Assembly (NCBI GenBank): GCA_029717555.1
Contig: JAMDHS010000036.1
Location: forward strand, 1 to 64,000
Direction: 5' to 3'
Length of the DNA: 64,000 nt
Source: Peribolospora baueri
Taxonomy: Eukaryota > Basidiomycota > Peribolosporomycetes > Peribolosporales > Peribolosporaceae
The notes beneath the pieces were generated by a model. It saw only the letters and a program-made list of their open reading frames with translations, ran no database searches and had not been told where the DNA came from. Numbering within the stretch: the first letter of the stretch is position 1; each line of letters opens with the position of its first letter. Shown in pieces: positions 48,820 through 59,005 of this stretch. Made by a program: the position numbers and the translations under genes.

Positions 48820-50147
48820 AGGTGACTCAATCGAGCATCTCAAGGTGGAGGAAGCAGTACGGCACGATCAAAGTCAACGCCGGTGATGGGCAGCATCCGG
48901 AGCTAGAAGCGGCGCTCGTCTACTGGATCACTCGCGGTCGTACGGGAGGAGCGCGAGCGGCTTTACTCTGTCGTCGGAGAATGCAAGGATGAGGACGTCT
49001 TCAATGCCGAGGACTCGGCACTCTTCCGCTGGCTAGCTAGGGAGAACCGCCACGGAACCAAGGGAAACAAAGTGAGCTTTCCTGCGCCTTTTTTCACGAA
49101 TTCCTTCAAGGTTTAGCACGCTGACGCTTTGCTTCGATGGTTACAGGTACGCTTAAGCATCTTATTTTGTCGCAACACGGACGGCAGCGAGCGTTTAGAT
49201 CCTCTGGTCACCGGCCGCGCGTGGCCGCCTCGATGTTTCAAGGGCAAAGTCGGCTCTGAATACGGGTTTGACTACCATGCCAACAAGTCGGCCTGGATGA
49301 CATCATCTTCAACAACTGGTTGACGACATGGAACGTGAAGCTATCTCGTCAAGGTCGCGAAGATCGAATAGTCGACAGCTTCTCTGGCCATTCCAGTGCG
49401 CCACCTCTAACCAACATTCGGCTCGAGTTCTTTGCGCCCAGCATGACGTCCCACATCCAACCTCTGGACCAAGGTATCATTTGCGCTTTCAAGGCCATTT
49501 ATCGCCGCAAGTATCTGCAGCACGTTTTGGACAGAGTTCGCTGGGAAGGAGGATGATATCTGGTGCATCGACCAGCTCACGGCCATGAATTACACCTAAC
49601 AATGCTTGGAGGATATCAACTCATCCATTGCCAACTGCTTTCATCGTGCCGGTCTCAAGCTGCAGCTGTCTGAGACGAGCGGTGAAGATCAAAGCGTCGG
49701 AAGCGCTTCCGCTCCCATTAACATGGACGCGGCCGACCTCGAAGTTTCAAAGGATGCTGGCGTGGAACTTGAAGTACAAAAGCTGGACGACCAGGTCAAT
49801 GAGCTCAATCACCACGTCATTCAGAATCGGATGAGCGTTGGATTCTTCCTGAACTCTGTGGACGAACAAGAGGTGCACGAGTCCAACATGGGAACGGAGT
49901 CTCTCACGATAGAGGAGTTCATTGACCTTCAGAGAGCTGGTTGCGACACTGAGGAGGGAGCGCCTCCTGACCCCGTGAGGTGGTGGTCTTGCTTCAAGAA
50001 GAACACCATAAATCGGAAAACATCGTACGCCAGCTGCGCTACATCCGCGAAGCAATTTTCACCAAGCCACGCACAGAGAAGTGGCTCAAGGTGCAGGAGT
50101 ATGTCACTCAACTCAGTATGTCACTCGAAGATCGGTTTGTTTACGCT
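48820..50147 (+). pseudogene. Broken pogo-type transposase, left arm
   Basis: Remains of a DDE transposase. An N-terminal part at about 48823-48950 resembles the CENP-B type DNA-binding domain (SSISRWRKQYGTIK, then GQHPELEAALVYWI). An apparent intron lies at about 49072-49147 (GTGAGC to GTTACAG). The catalytic region shows VRLSILFCRNTDGSERL, then FFAPSMTSHIQPLDQGIICA, which is the typical C-terminal DDE block of pogo/Tigger/Fot1 elements, and later IANCFHRAGL. The frame shifts after KSAWM (about 49296-49322) and again near 49550, with a stop soon after, so no intact product is possible. The piece stops at the fold-back axis without a native 3' end. Confidence 0.8.
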
Positions 50148-50195
50148 ATGATGATCATCATGTCAACGAGCAGCGTAAACAAACCGATCTTCGAG
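50124..50195. repeat. Fold-back axis palindrome
   Basis: A 24-nt arm at 50124-50147 (CTCGAAGATCGG onward) is exactly repeated in inverse at 50172-50195. The 24-nt spacer itself starts with ATGATGATCATCAT (50148-50161), a perfect palindrome. This marks the head-to-head junction between the two transposon arms. Confidence 0.9.
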
Positions 50196-50700
50196 TAGAC
50201 AAGAGCCACGTCTCCGTGCGTGGCTTTGTGCAAATTGCTTCGTGGATGTAGCGCAGCTGGCGTACGATGTTTTCCGATTTATGGTGTTCTTCTTGAAGCA
50301 AGACCACCACCTCACGGGGTCAGGAGGCGCTCCCTCCTCAGTGTCGCAACCAGCTCTCTGAAGGTCAATGAACTCCTCCATGTTGCAACAAAATAGGATG
50401 TTTAAGCGTACTTGTGACCATCGAAGCAAAAGTGTCAGCGTGCTAAACCTTGAAGGAATTCGGCGCAGGAAAGCTCACTTTGTTTCCCTTGGTTCCATGG
50501 CGGTTCTCCCTGGCTAGCAGCCCTCGGTCGGGAGGCATGGCATAGAAGAGTGCCGACTCATCGCATTGAAGACGTCCTCATCCTTGTATTCTCCGATGAT
50601 AGAGCAAAGCCGCTCACGCTCCTCTCGTACGAACCTCGCGGTCAACCGAACCTGCTTCACCGTGAAGAACGTGGGAGCGTGGCTGATGCCGTTTCTTGAA
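50172..50700 (-). pseudogene. Inverted, internally deleted transposase fragment, right arm
   Basis: Minus-strand copy of parts of the left arm. Shared stretches are EERERLCSIIGEYKDEDVFN, VRLNILFCCN and EEFIDLQRAGCDTEEG, the last joined directly after the second. Compared with the left arm it lacks most of the DNA-binding part (about 48430-48930) and the DDE part (about 49190-49900). The resulting arm is MITE-like: ends kept, coding core lost. Confidence 0.8.
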
Positions 50701-50917
50701 AGGCACGCGACCCTCAACCCTAACTATGCATGCCGAGATGCTAGGGACGGGCACCGGTGTCAGTGCTATGCAATATGCGGTATGTTTAGTCATATAGACC
50801 GGTATTTTGGCTGGGAGCAGTCCGTTTTTGGCTGGGGAACAAGCGGGAAAGGGAGATCGCTATGCACTATGCGAAGGCATGGTTATGGACCCGTTTGCTA
50901 ACATACAGAGTCGACTG
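50700..50917 (-). repeat. Right terminal inverted repeat of the transposon
   Basis: Inverse copy of the left end; see the left repeat for the shared blocks. It continues inward into the right-arm transposase fragment, so the repeat is really the outer part of a longer inverted duplication. Confidence 0.8.
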
Positions 50918-51246
50918 TATACGAGATCGGCGGTGCGTCAAGACGGGACGGGACTGGACGGGACTAGTCAGTCGGCCCTCTGGCTGGCCGACTGCGGTGC
51001 AAACTTGGGAGCGGCCTACAAGAAATTTTGTCCGCGATCGATGCAAGCCAGGGAGGGAGGCCAATGGCAGCGGCGCGGCAGCCGACGAATGAATGGTATA
51101 CCTAACAGACGATGAGGCCGGCAACAAGTTCTCGTCGGGGAACGAAGAAGGAAGGAAGGTACAGAACAGAACAGAACAGAAAGAGCAGGGAGAATGAATG
51201 GATGGCCGGCAATTCGCCGGCTTGAAACGCCGCCGGTCACCGCTAG
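50918..51246. other. Spacer between transposon and Rab gene
   Basis: 329 bp from the transposon end to the Rab stop codon. It includes GGGACGGGACTGGACGGGACT (tandem, 50944-50964) and ACAGAACAGAACAGAA (51164-51180). Probably the Rab 3' UTR and old flank. Confidence 0.4.
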
Positions 51247-53137
51247 CTACGAGCAACACCTCCTCCACCCCCGCATCCTTTCCGCGCTCTTGCCGTCGCT
51301 CAGCCGGATCGCCCTCCTCACCGCGTCCTCACCCGCAGGGTCCCCCTCGCTTGGGTCCCACCCTCTCCCGACGCCGTACCCGTGCTTCGCCCCACCCCAC
51401 CAACCCTCCGCCTCCGCCCTCGCCACCGCCGCCTCCCACTCACGCAGCTGCGCGACGCGCGATGCCACGTGCTGGAAGATCTCCGCGACGCCCTCGCCCG
51501 TTCGCGCCGACGCGAAGAACAGCGGCATCGAGCCGTCGTCGTCCCACATCCCGTCCACCAGTCTCCGTCGGGCTGCCGTGCCTGGCGGACGTCGCCGCTC
51601 CTGGGGAGGAGACGGAGGCGGGGAGGGTGAGCCGGAGCGAAGACAGTGGCGTCCGTTGGTGATCGTGGAGACGCCAGATGCCGCCGCTGTGGGCGTGAGC
51701 GCAGGCGTGTGCGTCGTCGCATCTTCCGCCGGCGTCACGTCTTCCTCGCGCACCTCGTCTTCGTCTACCGGACCGCTCGGAAACGGGATTGGGTCGCCGC
51801 TGGGCAGCCGGTCCAGCACGATCGACTCTTCTCCGTCGTCCCCTTCCATCGCCGATCCGCCAACGGATTTCCCCGTTCCAGGCGTCGTCCTGCCTCCGAA
51901 CAAAGGCAAACCATCCCCGATGGTCTGTGAGCCCACGAAGAAGCTGTTCGTCGGCGTATGGTATATGCTAGCAGACGTGGCGTTGCTCGACAGTCGCGTC
52001 CGAGGCGTCCGCAGATGTGCCGGTGCTGCTGACGAGAACGACGACGCCGGTGGTGGGCTCAGTCCACCGCCGGTAATCGTAGCCATCGAGCTTCGCGTCG
52101 TTGTAGACGAGGTGGAGACGACTGACGACGAAGGAGGTGGGCCGCCAGAAGGTATGGAAGGGAGGGTGGAGGTGGGCTGCGGTGGAAAGATATCAATGGA
52201 GCGAATGATGGACTGTCGCTTGGAGGAGGAGGCCGACGATTGGATGCCGTCCGTGTCCGCGTTTTCTCCATCGTTTGTCGTCGCCCGTTCTGCACTAGAT
52301 CCATGGGCAGGCTCGCCGTTGCCGTTGGCAGACGTTAAAGTTCCAGCAGACCGCTGATGGCGGTCTCGGGCGAAAATCGACTCCAGCTCCTCACTATTCG
52401 CTTCCTCCTCGCTGTCACCTACATCCGCCGCGTTTGCCGCCCTCGCCGCTCTTCGTTTTCTTCGTGGCGGCATCATCTCGTCGAGCACCTGCCTCGCTGC
52501 TTCCTTCGACACCACCACTCTCTCCTTCCCAGTTCGAGCGTCTATCGTCCGAGTTCCCTGATACTTGTCGCGCAGGTCTGACTTGTTCCCGACGGCCACC
52601 CAGCAGAAGCTCCTGACCTTCTCCTCGGCGATGGGCGTCCTCATCTTGAACTCTTCGAACCAGGCCCGAATGTTCTGGAGCGTTTCAGGTCGAGAGGCGT
52701 CAAAGACGAGAATGCAGGCATCCGCGCCTCGGTAAAATGCGGCGCCGAGGGAGCGAAAGCGCTCCTGCCCCGCAGTGTCCCATATGCTGAGCTGGACAAG
52801 CGGAGATGAAGGGGAGGAAGGGTCCGACGGCAGGGTCTTGGTGATGAAGTCGGCGCCGATAGTGGCCGTGTAGCTCGGAGAGAACTTTCCGGAAAGAAAC
52901 TGGTTGCGTAAACTGGTCTAATTACGGCACAAGCCACATGGTATGAGCGATGAATGTAATAGATGGGGGTGAGTGAGCTTGTACTCAAGTCGTCGGTCGG
53001 TACGGATTCATGGACGCAAGGGTCGAGTCCTTGGACGCCTAACCGGCCCTCCACGCCAAACGGACGAGTTGTCCGAGATCACTCACCTTGCCGACGGAGC
53101 CGTCGCCAATCATGACGACCTTGAAATAGTCCTTCAT
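51247..53137 (-). CDS. Rab7-like small GTPase with large internal insertion
   Basis: Membrane-traffic GTPase of 573 residues, against about 205 for a normal Rab. Two exons: 53137-53087 and 52917-51247. G1 is GDGSVGKTS (11-19, split by the intron), switch I TIGADFITK as in Ypt7/Rab7, G3 WDTAGQE (63-69), RabF-type stretch GAAFYRGADACILVFD, G4 NKSD (128-131). G5, normally about 30 residues later, appears only at ASARTGE (486-492). Between them lies a Ser/Pro/Thr-rich, partly acidic and partly Arg-rich insert of about 300 residues starting MPPRRKRRAA. After G5 there is a normal terminal helix, a hypervariable tail and CCS at the very end, a geranylgeranylation-type motif. The frame is unbroken over the insert and no splice pair that removes it was found. 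Confidence 0.88.
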
Positions 53138-53331
53138 TTTGGCCGAGCAGTGAGGCGGTGTGGTGAAGAGCACATGGACGATGGCATAGGGATATGGTTG
53201 TTGCCGATGTTGTTGTCTCAGGGGCGGAGGCGTGATCGGACGGCGTTGACGATCACCGCAGCCGTTTATTATTATATGGCCGATAACGCCCATCACGACG
53301 GCCACTCGCTTCTCGCCTCCATCACTAAGCC
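53138..53331. promoter_or_regulatory. Short divergent promoter, Rab / NIF3
   Basis: Only 194 bp separate the two start codons. An AT-rich core (TTTATTATTATATGG, 53262-53279) lies about 130 bp from the Rab start and 55 bp from the NIF3 start and could be a shared TATA-like element. Confidence 0.5.
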
Positions 53332-54635
53332 ATGGCCCTCTCCTCTTCCTCGGTCACCTCAGCGACCCTGCAAAGGGTCGTCAGAGCCATGGAGCGCATT
53401 GCTCCGATCTCTCTGGCGGACCGCTCTTGGGACAACACGGGCGTCCTCGTCGGTGAGCACGGGCAGCCCCCGTTCGATGCGATTGAGACGTCCATGCGCT
53501 TTCGCTGTCAACTAACGTACGCCGTCTCGCTTCCTCGATCGCCTGTATCCTCTACATACTCCCCAATTTTTGCGTCTAGAACCTCCGCATCCTCGACCAG
53601 GGCGCAAGGTGCTCCTCACGATCGACCTGACCCCGCGAGTGGCCGACGAGCTCTTCAACACCCCTGCCCTCTCCGACGTGGCCTGCGTGGTGGCCTACCA
53701 CCCGGTCATCTTCCGTGGCCTCAAGTCCATCACCACATTCGACCCGCTGCAAACGGTTATCATGCGGTGTGTGGCGAACGGAGTGAGCGTATACTCACCT
53801 CACACGAGCCTGGATGCCGCGGTGGGCGGGATCAACGATTGGTTAGCCAGAGGGATCGTCGGGGACGGGGAGAAGGAAGAGACAAGCGCACCGATCGTTC
53901 CCGTCTCTGCGCCGGCGCCCGAGGGCCATGAGAAGGGCGGGATGGGAAGGACGGTCAGGTTGAGCAAGCCGGTCGAGTTGGACGAGATCGTGCGAAGGGT
54001 CAAGTCGCATTTGAAGCTGAAGTACGGTGCGTGATAGGCTCTCGGTCGCCTCCGCACGGCTGAGAGTTCATCGCCATCGACGTCGTTCTAATTCTTTTTT
54101 TGTACTTTGATACGTTTGTTTTCTTGCCCTCCCGCCACCACCGGCTCATTTCCTTCCATTCTCACACAGTTCAATTAGCGACCCCGACTCCTCGCCGACC
54201 GATCCAAACGGTCGGTATTTGCGCCGGAAGCGGAGGCTCGGTGCTAAACGGAAGGGCGGGAAAAGTGGACCTTTTCCTTACCGGCGAGCTGTCCCACGTG
54301 AGTAAATGTGTGAATGGAGGGCCATACGGCGGGGGAGAGCCTCAAAGGGTTTTGTACCGTCGATTCCCCGGTCTTCTACTCTTGGTGGGCCACCCCATCT
54401 CGCTCACGTTCGTCCTATGCGCCTCGTCGTATCACAGCATGAAACCCTAGCAGCAATAGCCAAGGGCACCTCCGTTCTCCTCACCAACCACTCCAACTCT
54501 GAGCGCGGCTTCCTCCGCGACGTCTTACAGCCTCGACTGACTAAGGAACTGGCAGAGGAGCAGGGGCAGGAGCAGGGGGACGCTTTCGAGGTCTTCGTAA
54601 GCGAGGCGGATCGCGATCCTCTCGAGGTGGTGTGA
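53332..54635 (+). CDS. NIF3-like protein (NGG1-interacting factor 3 family)
   Basis: Member of the conserved NIF3/YbgI family of dinuclear-metal proteins; yeast Nif3 binds the transcription coactivator Ngg1, the molecular function is unsettled. Four exons, 53332-53452, 53580-54026, 54170-54297, 54438-54635, give 297 residues. Family signs are SLADRSWDNTGVLV at the start, VLLTIDLTPRVADE, AYHPVIFRGLKSIT with the metal-binding His, SPHTSLDAAVGGINDWLA, VGICAGSGGSVL and the C-terminal DLFLTGELSHHETLAAIAKG with the second His cluster. Length and motif order are normal. Divergent from the Rab gene with a 194-bp spacer. Confidence 0.93.
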
Positions 54636-56166
54636 GGCTTCTCTGAAGGATATGGGGATTGTGAACGTTTTGGCTGGAAGGCCCGAGGATCGGATGAACG
54701 AACGCAAAAGGGAGGAGGAGCTCGAGAGGACAGTCTACCACGTCGCACAGCCGGCGGTACTGATGCCGGTGTGAAGGAAGGATCCTGGACAGATTCTTGA
54801 GAGCGCATCCAACGAAGGCGCGACATGACTCCCGCATGTCCAGTTACCCTCCGCTTTCAAGCTCGCCAATAGTCCGAGGTCGTGTTTCCATTTCTATGAG
54901 CGCCACATCAAGGCGATTCGACCTCGTCCAAGAACCGTTCCACAGGACGTCGCTCTCCGTGTCCTCCTCCTCCTGTCCTCCTGTTAAATATCCTCTTCCT
55001 GTCCAGACGCGACCCTACATAACGTCCGAGTCTCGCACCACAAAGACAAAGAGACGGGAAGAATGGACGCGATGAGAAAGACCGCTGATGCACGTGGGTA
55101 AAGGCGTCTCCCTCTTCCCCGCACTCGGAGGCGGCAAGATGGCATGGTCGAAAGGTTGTGGAAAGCCGAATGGGGACCGAGGATGGTTGGGATTGCGTGG
55201 AGAGAGGAGCAAGTCAAGACGAGGAGATGAGCTACCGTACGTCCGTCCTTCAACGCCTGGTGCTGTTTTCTTGTACGCGAGTCAGTCTCAGAAGGAGAAG
55301 AGGATGGGGACACGAATCCAAGATGGCCTGCTGCCTCATCGCCAGCGCAATCCGGCTGGGCGGCGTCGTTCGCGCCACCCACCATCCTCCCCGCGCGCCT
55401 CCAGCAGCCGAGCAAGCCCAAGCCCAAGCCCAGTCCCGAAAGAAAGAAAGAAGGCACGGCGTCAGCGTCAGCGAGGAAGCGCCAAAATTCCTCCCCCTCG
55501 TCGTCTTTGCACGACGGGCGTGCTGTGGTGCTTGGCACAGACACGGATTAATTATCACGCTGACCCATGGTCCAGCTAGGGACGGATGGACTGCCTTCTG
55601 ACCTTGGAAAGAAAGAGAGCGACGGCGTTTCGTTCGTTACTTTTCCGGCCCGCTCAGGACGCGACACGACGCGACGCGACACGACACGACACGCGAGGCG
55701 ATCCACGCGGGCACTTGACCTCGTCCGCCGGATTTGAACACGAGGAAGGTCAAGAATTTTGGAAAGGGACAAAAAAAAAGAGAGGAGAAGCGATGAGAGC
55801 GTCGAGGACCGCCGAAGGGGAAACGAGGCCTCGTCTCGTCTCGTCTGACCTGGTCGGGTCAAGTCGAGTCGACGGTAAGATACAACGTGCGCGGTGGGCA
55901 CAAAACTTTGTGTGCGAGTGGGTGCGTGGGCGGGTGAGTGGGAGAGGACCGGGGGGTATCGTAACTGGATATATGGTCCGGTCGGATCCCGACGAGTGAG
56001 CTGGGCGGCGCACGAACGCGCACGAGCGATTGAATGTGCTAAGGCGTGTGAAGGAGGAGGGAAAAGAATGGCAACGGGCTGGATAGATGAAGAGAGGAGT
56101 AAAGCATGGCGAGAAGGCTAGAACTGAGGAAGAGACCCAACGCGACACGGCCCCCTCTCGTTCAGT
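54636..56166. other. Convergent 3' region
   Basis: 1.5 kb between the NIF3 stop and the HMG-box gene stop. It contains GACGCGACACGACACGAC-type short tandems (55659-55695), a CGTCTCGTCTCGTC patch (55828-55845) and A-rich stretches. Open frames on both strands (for example 54984-55544 minus and 55088-55579 plus) are low complexity. The 3' UTR of the HMG-box gene probably fills part of it. Confidence 0.4.
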
Positions 56167-59005
56167 TCAGCAGAAAGAGAACCCTCCTTGCCCTTGAGCG
56201 GACGAAGGACCATGTGCGCCGTGCGATTGTCCACGTGCGTGTTCGGGTCCATGTCCTTCTTCCAATCCGGGAGCGGACTGCCGCACCTGTTGGTGCTGGT
56301 GGTGCATGTAGTCGGCCACCGCACCGGCGCTGTCGGTCGACGGGCTTCGTTGCTGCGGATGATGCTGGTGCTGCGCCTCATGCGATGGCTGAGATGGCGA
56401 CTGCGTTTGCGACTGGTGAAGGAGCGTGGCCGCGTCGCCTGACGAGGGGCCGACGCCGACGGGCGAGAGCGAGGGCGAGGGAATCGAGCGCGGTGCGCCA
56501 CTGTTCGTCGTCGAGCCTCGAGGCGTGCCGTAGGAGAGCGTCGGGACGGGCGGGTACGGCCAGTTAGCGGAAAGAAGGAGAGCATTGCGCGACGAGGAAG
56601 GGGTGCCGGGCGAGTGGAAGAAGAATGGGGCCTGCGATTGCTGTCTCGCCTGGATGCGGCCGCTCGCCTGTCCATGCCCGTGTCCATGCTCACTAGCAGG
56701 ACCGCAAAGGGGTGCGACTGCGATGGCGGGGGAAGAGTGTGCAGGAACGGCCGACGTCGTAACGTGCCGCGTTTGATGGGCCGGGTTTAAGAGGTGCGTC
56801 TGACCGATTTGCGAAACCGGGTATGGCGAGGCTAGCTCGAGTGCTCTTTGTGTGGACGGAGCGACGGAGTAGGCAGAGACCGACGCGGACGAATGCGGCG
56901 TGTGCGCGGCATAGGACATGCCCAGCGCCTTGTCGCCAAGCCCCGTAAGGGCGTCGGGATGGTAGGAAGTAGAAGGTCTCGCACCGAGTCCGAGGCCGGC
57001 CCAGCCAAACTCGTTCTGCAACGGCGCTGCGCCGCCGAAGGAGGAGGAGGAGGAGCGGAAGGAGAGATCGCGGCCGCTGGACGCCGTGCGCGAGCGTTGT
57101 TTCGCAAAGACGGGTGCGGAGAGTTGGGGCACGAAGCCGAACGCGCTCAAATCGGCTTCCGATACGCCGTCCGGTCCGCCGCCGCAAGAGAAAAGGCCGG
57201 CGGCGGCGGAGGCGGAGGCGTGTGCGGCGGCCTCCTCCATGGCCTTTTTCTTCTCCTTCTCCTTCTTACCGGAGCTGCGTGTGTAGACGTAGTCGGGCCA
57301 GCGCCTGTTGAAATCGCGCTTCACCTGCTCGGCCCATCCAAAGAAGACGGCACGGGACTCATCGCTCATGTCGCGCCACTCCTTGCTGATGATCGAACTC
57401 AGTTCGGCGGTGCGCAGATCCGGTCGCTCGACTTTAAGCGTGGGACGGCGGTAACGGCTGTATATGAGGAAGGCGTTCATGCTGCGAGGGTATATGCGAG
57501 CATAAAAGCGTGAGCTGGGGACTGAATTTTCGCGCCCAAAAGTAGCCGATCCTGTCTAGTCGGGGCCCGACGACACTCACGGACGCTTGGGCGTTCCATC
57601 GCGACGTACGGTCTGCCGGAGAAGGGACGACGGCGGAGCGTCTTGTGACTCGTTCTGTTCCTCTGCACCTTGGGCGAGGTGGATGGCCATGGCGCGAGGC
57701 GAAGCGGACCCGCTCGCCGTGGTCTGATCGGTCGTTGAGGCTTCCTGCTCGGGAAGCGAAGCCGGTAGAGACGGAGGCACCGGTTTTTCTGCGCCGCCGC
57801 TGTCACCTCCGCAGCCGAAGACAAACGTCGGTGGAAAAGGAGCGCCGCAGAACGTTTGAGAAGGTAGAGCGCCACGGGCGGCCGCGTTCGATTCAAGGCG
57901 AGACAAGTCAGCGCTAGCCCTCTCGGGAGAGCCGTCGGACGAGCTGATTCGATGGCCTGAGGAGGAGGTTCGTCGAGGCGGAGGGCCGATGATGACCGGC
58001 TGAGGCGGTTGGAGAGGACCGAGAGAGTCGAGAGACGGCTTGGTGCGGCCCCCAGAGGTTGCAGCTTGGTTTTGAATGCTTGACCAGCTCTGACGTTTGG
58101 CACCATCGTCGCGGTGGTCGAGTTCCATGCTAACGGGCGAAGCGGACCCGCCGCTGTCGCTGCGCACAAAGTCGACGGACGAGGGGGCAACGGAGGAATC
58201 GTTGGTCTCGGTTGCCGGGCGAGGGTCGGCGGTGGACATGTATTGGGAAAAGAAGAAGGGGCTGACGGGGGAGTGCTCGTCGGTCATGCCGACCTCGAGG
58301 TCGGCGTGCCAGTCGATCGCCTGTGGGTCCTTGAAGAAGAAGGCGGTCTCAAAGTCGGAAAGGCCTTTGGAAAGGGGCATCGACGAAGCGCGAAGAAGTT
58401 CTGCGTCGAGTCGATGGAAAGCATCATCAGCCTTGCGTTGACTGGTCCGAGGCGCCACTCTAGCCACTAGCCCGTCCGTCGGTCCTGTCTTTCCTCGCTC
58501 GCTCACCGTCGTTCAAAGCTTGCTCCTGGGCCGGACCGGCGTCGACAGAGATGGACGCGCGAGAGACAGCGGCGATGCCACCGTCCCAGTTGCGAAGCGC
58601 TCCGCTGAATCTCCTGGTCGCTGGTGGTAGACCGTCGGTCTCGGAGGTAGACAGGCTCCTTCTCCGCCCGTGCGGCGGTGGTGGAGGAGAGATGGCATTC
58701 GCGAGGGCGGGCCAAGAGACGGGCATGGAGCGGCGCTTGGCTGCGTCGACGCCGGGTGGAGAAGCGACGCTGGTAGGAACGGTGGCCGGGGTGCGGAGGA
58801 TGAGGCTGTCGTCGGTGAGGGCGGTGGTGGAAGGAGAGTCGGCGGTGTTGCTGGCGATGGCGGCGGACATGACGGGCGAGTTGAGCGCGACAGGGTCATA
58901 CATGTCTGGAGGAGGGAGAGGATAAAGCGAAGAAGGCGAAATGAGGGCGGGATGGGAGGCGTGGTTATGAAGGTGAAGGATGGCTGGAGTAGGGGAGAGA
59001 GACAT
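56167..59005 (-). CDS. HMG-box transcription factor (MATA-HMG type, Prf1/Ste11-like)
   Basis: Predicted DNA-binding regulator of 899 residues. Exons 59005-58507, 58466-57581, 57481-56167. One HMG box lies at about 459-530 and begins TPKRPMNAFLIYSRYRRP across an intron, followed by ERPDLRTAELSSIISKEWRD, VFFGWAEQVKRDFN and RWPDYVYTRSS. Arg/Met-Asn-Ala-Phe-Leu-x-Tyr and the long spacing match the MATA-HMG group that includes mating regulators such as Ste11 and Prf1. Everything else is Ser/Pro/Gln/His/Ala-rich and likely disordered activation sequence. The first intron would be only 40 nt; its acceptor was chosen because it restores the frame. An internal start at 58903 is also possible. An ACAAAGGGA site lies about 1.0 kb upstream. 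Confidence 0.87.

Larger units (their letters stand above)
48171..50917. mobile_element. Degenerate pogo/Tigger-like DNA transposon with fold-back structure
   Basis: A 2747-bp element of the Tc1/mariner superfamily. It starts CAGTCAACCCTGT and ends with the matching inverted GACTG, and the dinucleotide TA flanks both ends (48169-48170 and 50918-50919), the target duplication of this superfamily. About 200 bp at each end are inverted repeats of each other, rich in copies of ACGGGTC and CATGC. Inside is a transposase of the CENP-B/pogo type in a left arm (48171-50147), while the right arm (50172-50917) is an inverted, internally deleted copy of the same 5' part. The arms meet at a near-perfect palindrome. 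The transposase frame is broken, so the copy is inactive on its own. Confidence 0.85.

Noticed and set aside
48171-50917. Transposon as a retroelement or host gene
   Set aside because: No reverse transcriptase, integrase or long terminal direct repeat; ends are inverted, flanked by TA, and the coding remains match a pogo/Tigger DDE transposase.
54636-56166. Overlapping open frames such as 54984-55544 (minus) and 55088-55579 (plus)
   Set aside because: Mutually antisense, low complexity, and located in a convergent 3' region where UTR sequence is expected.
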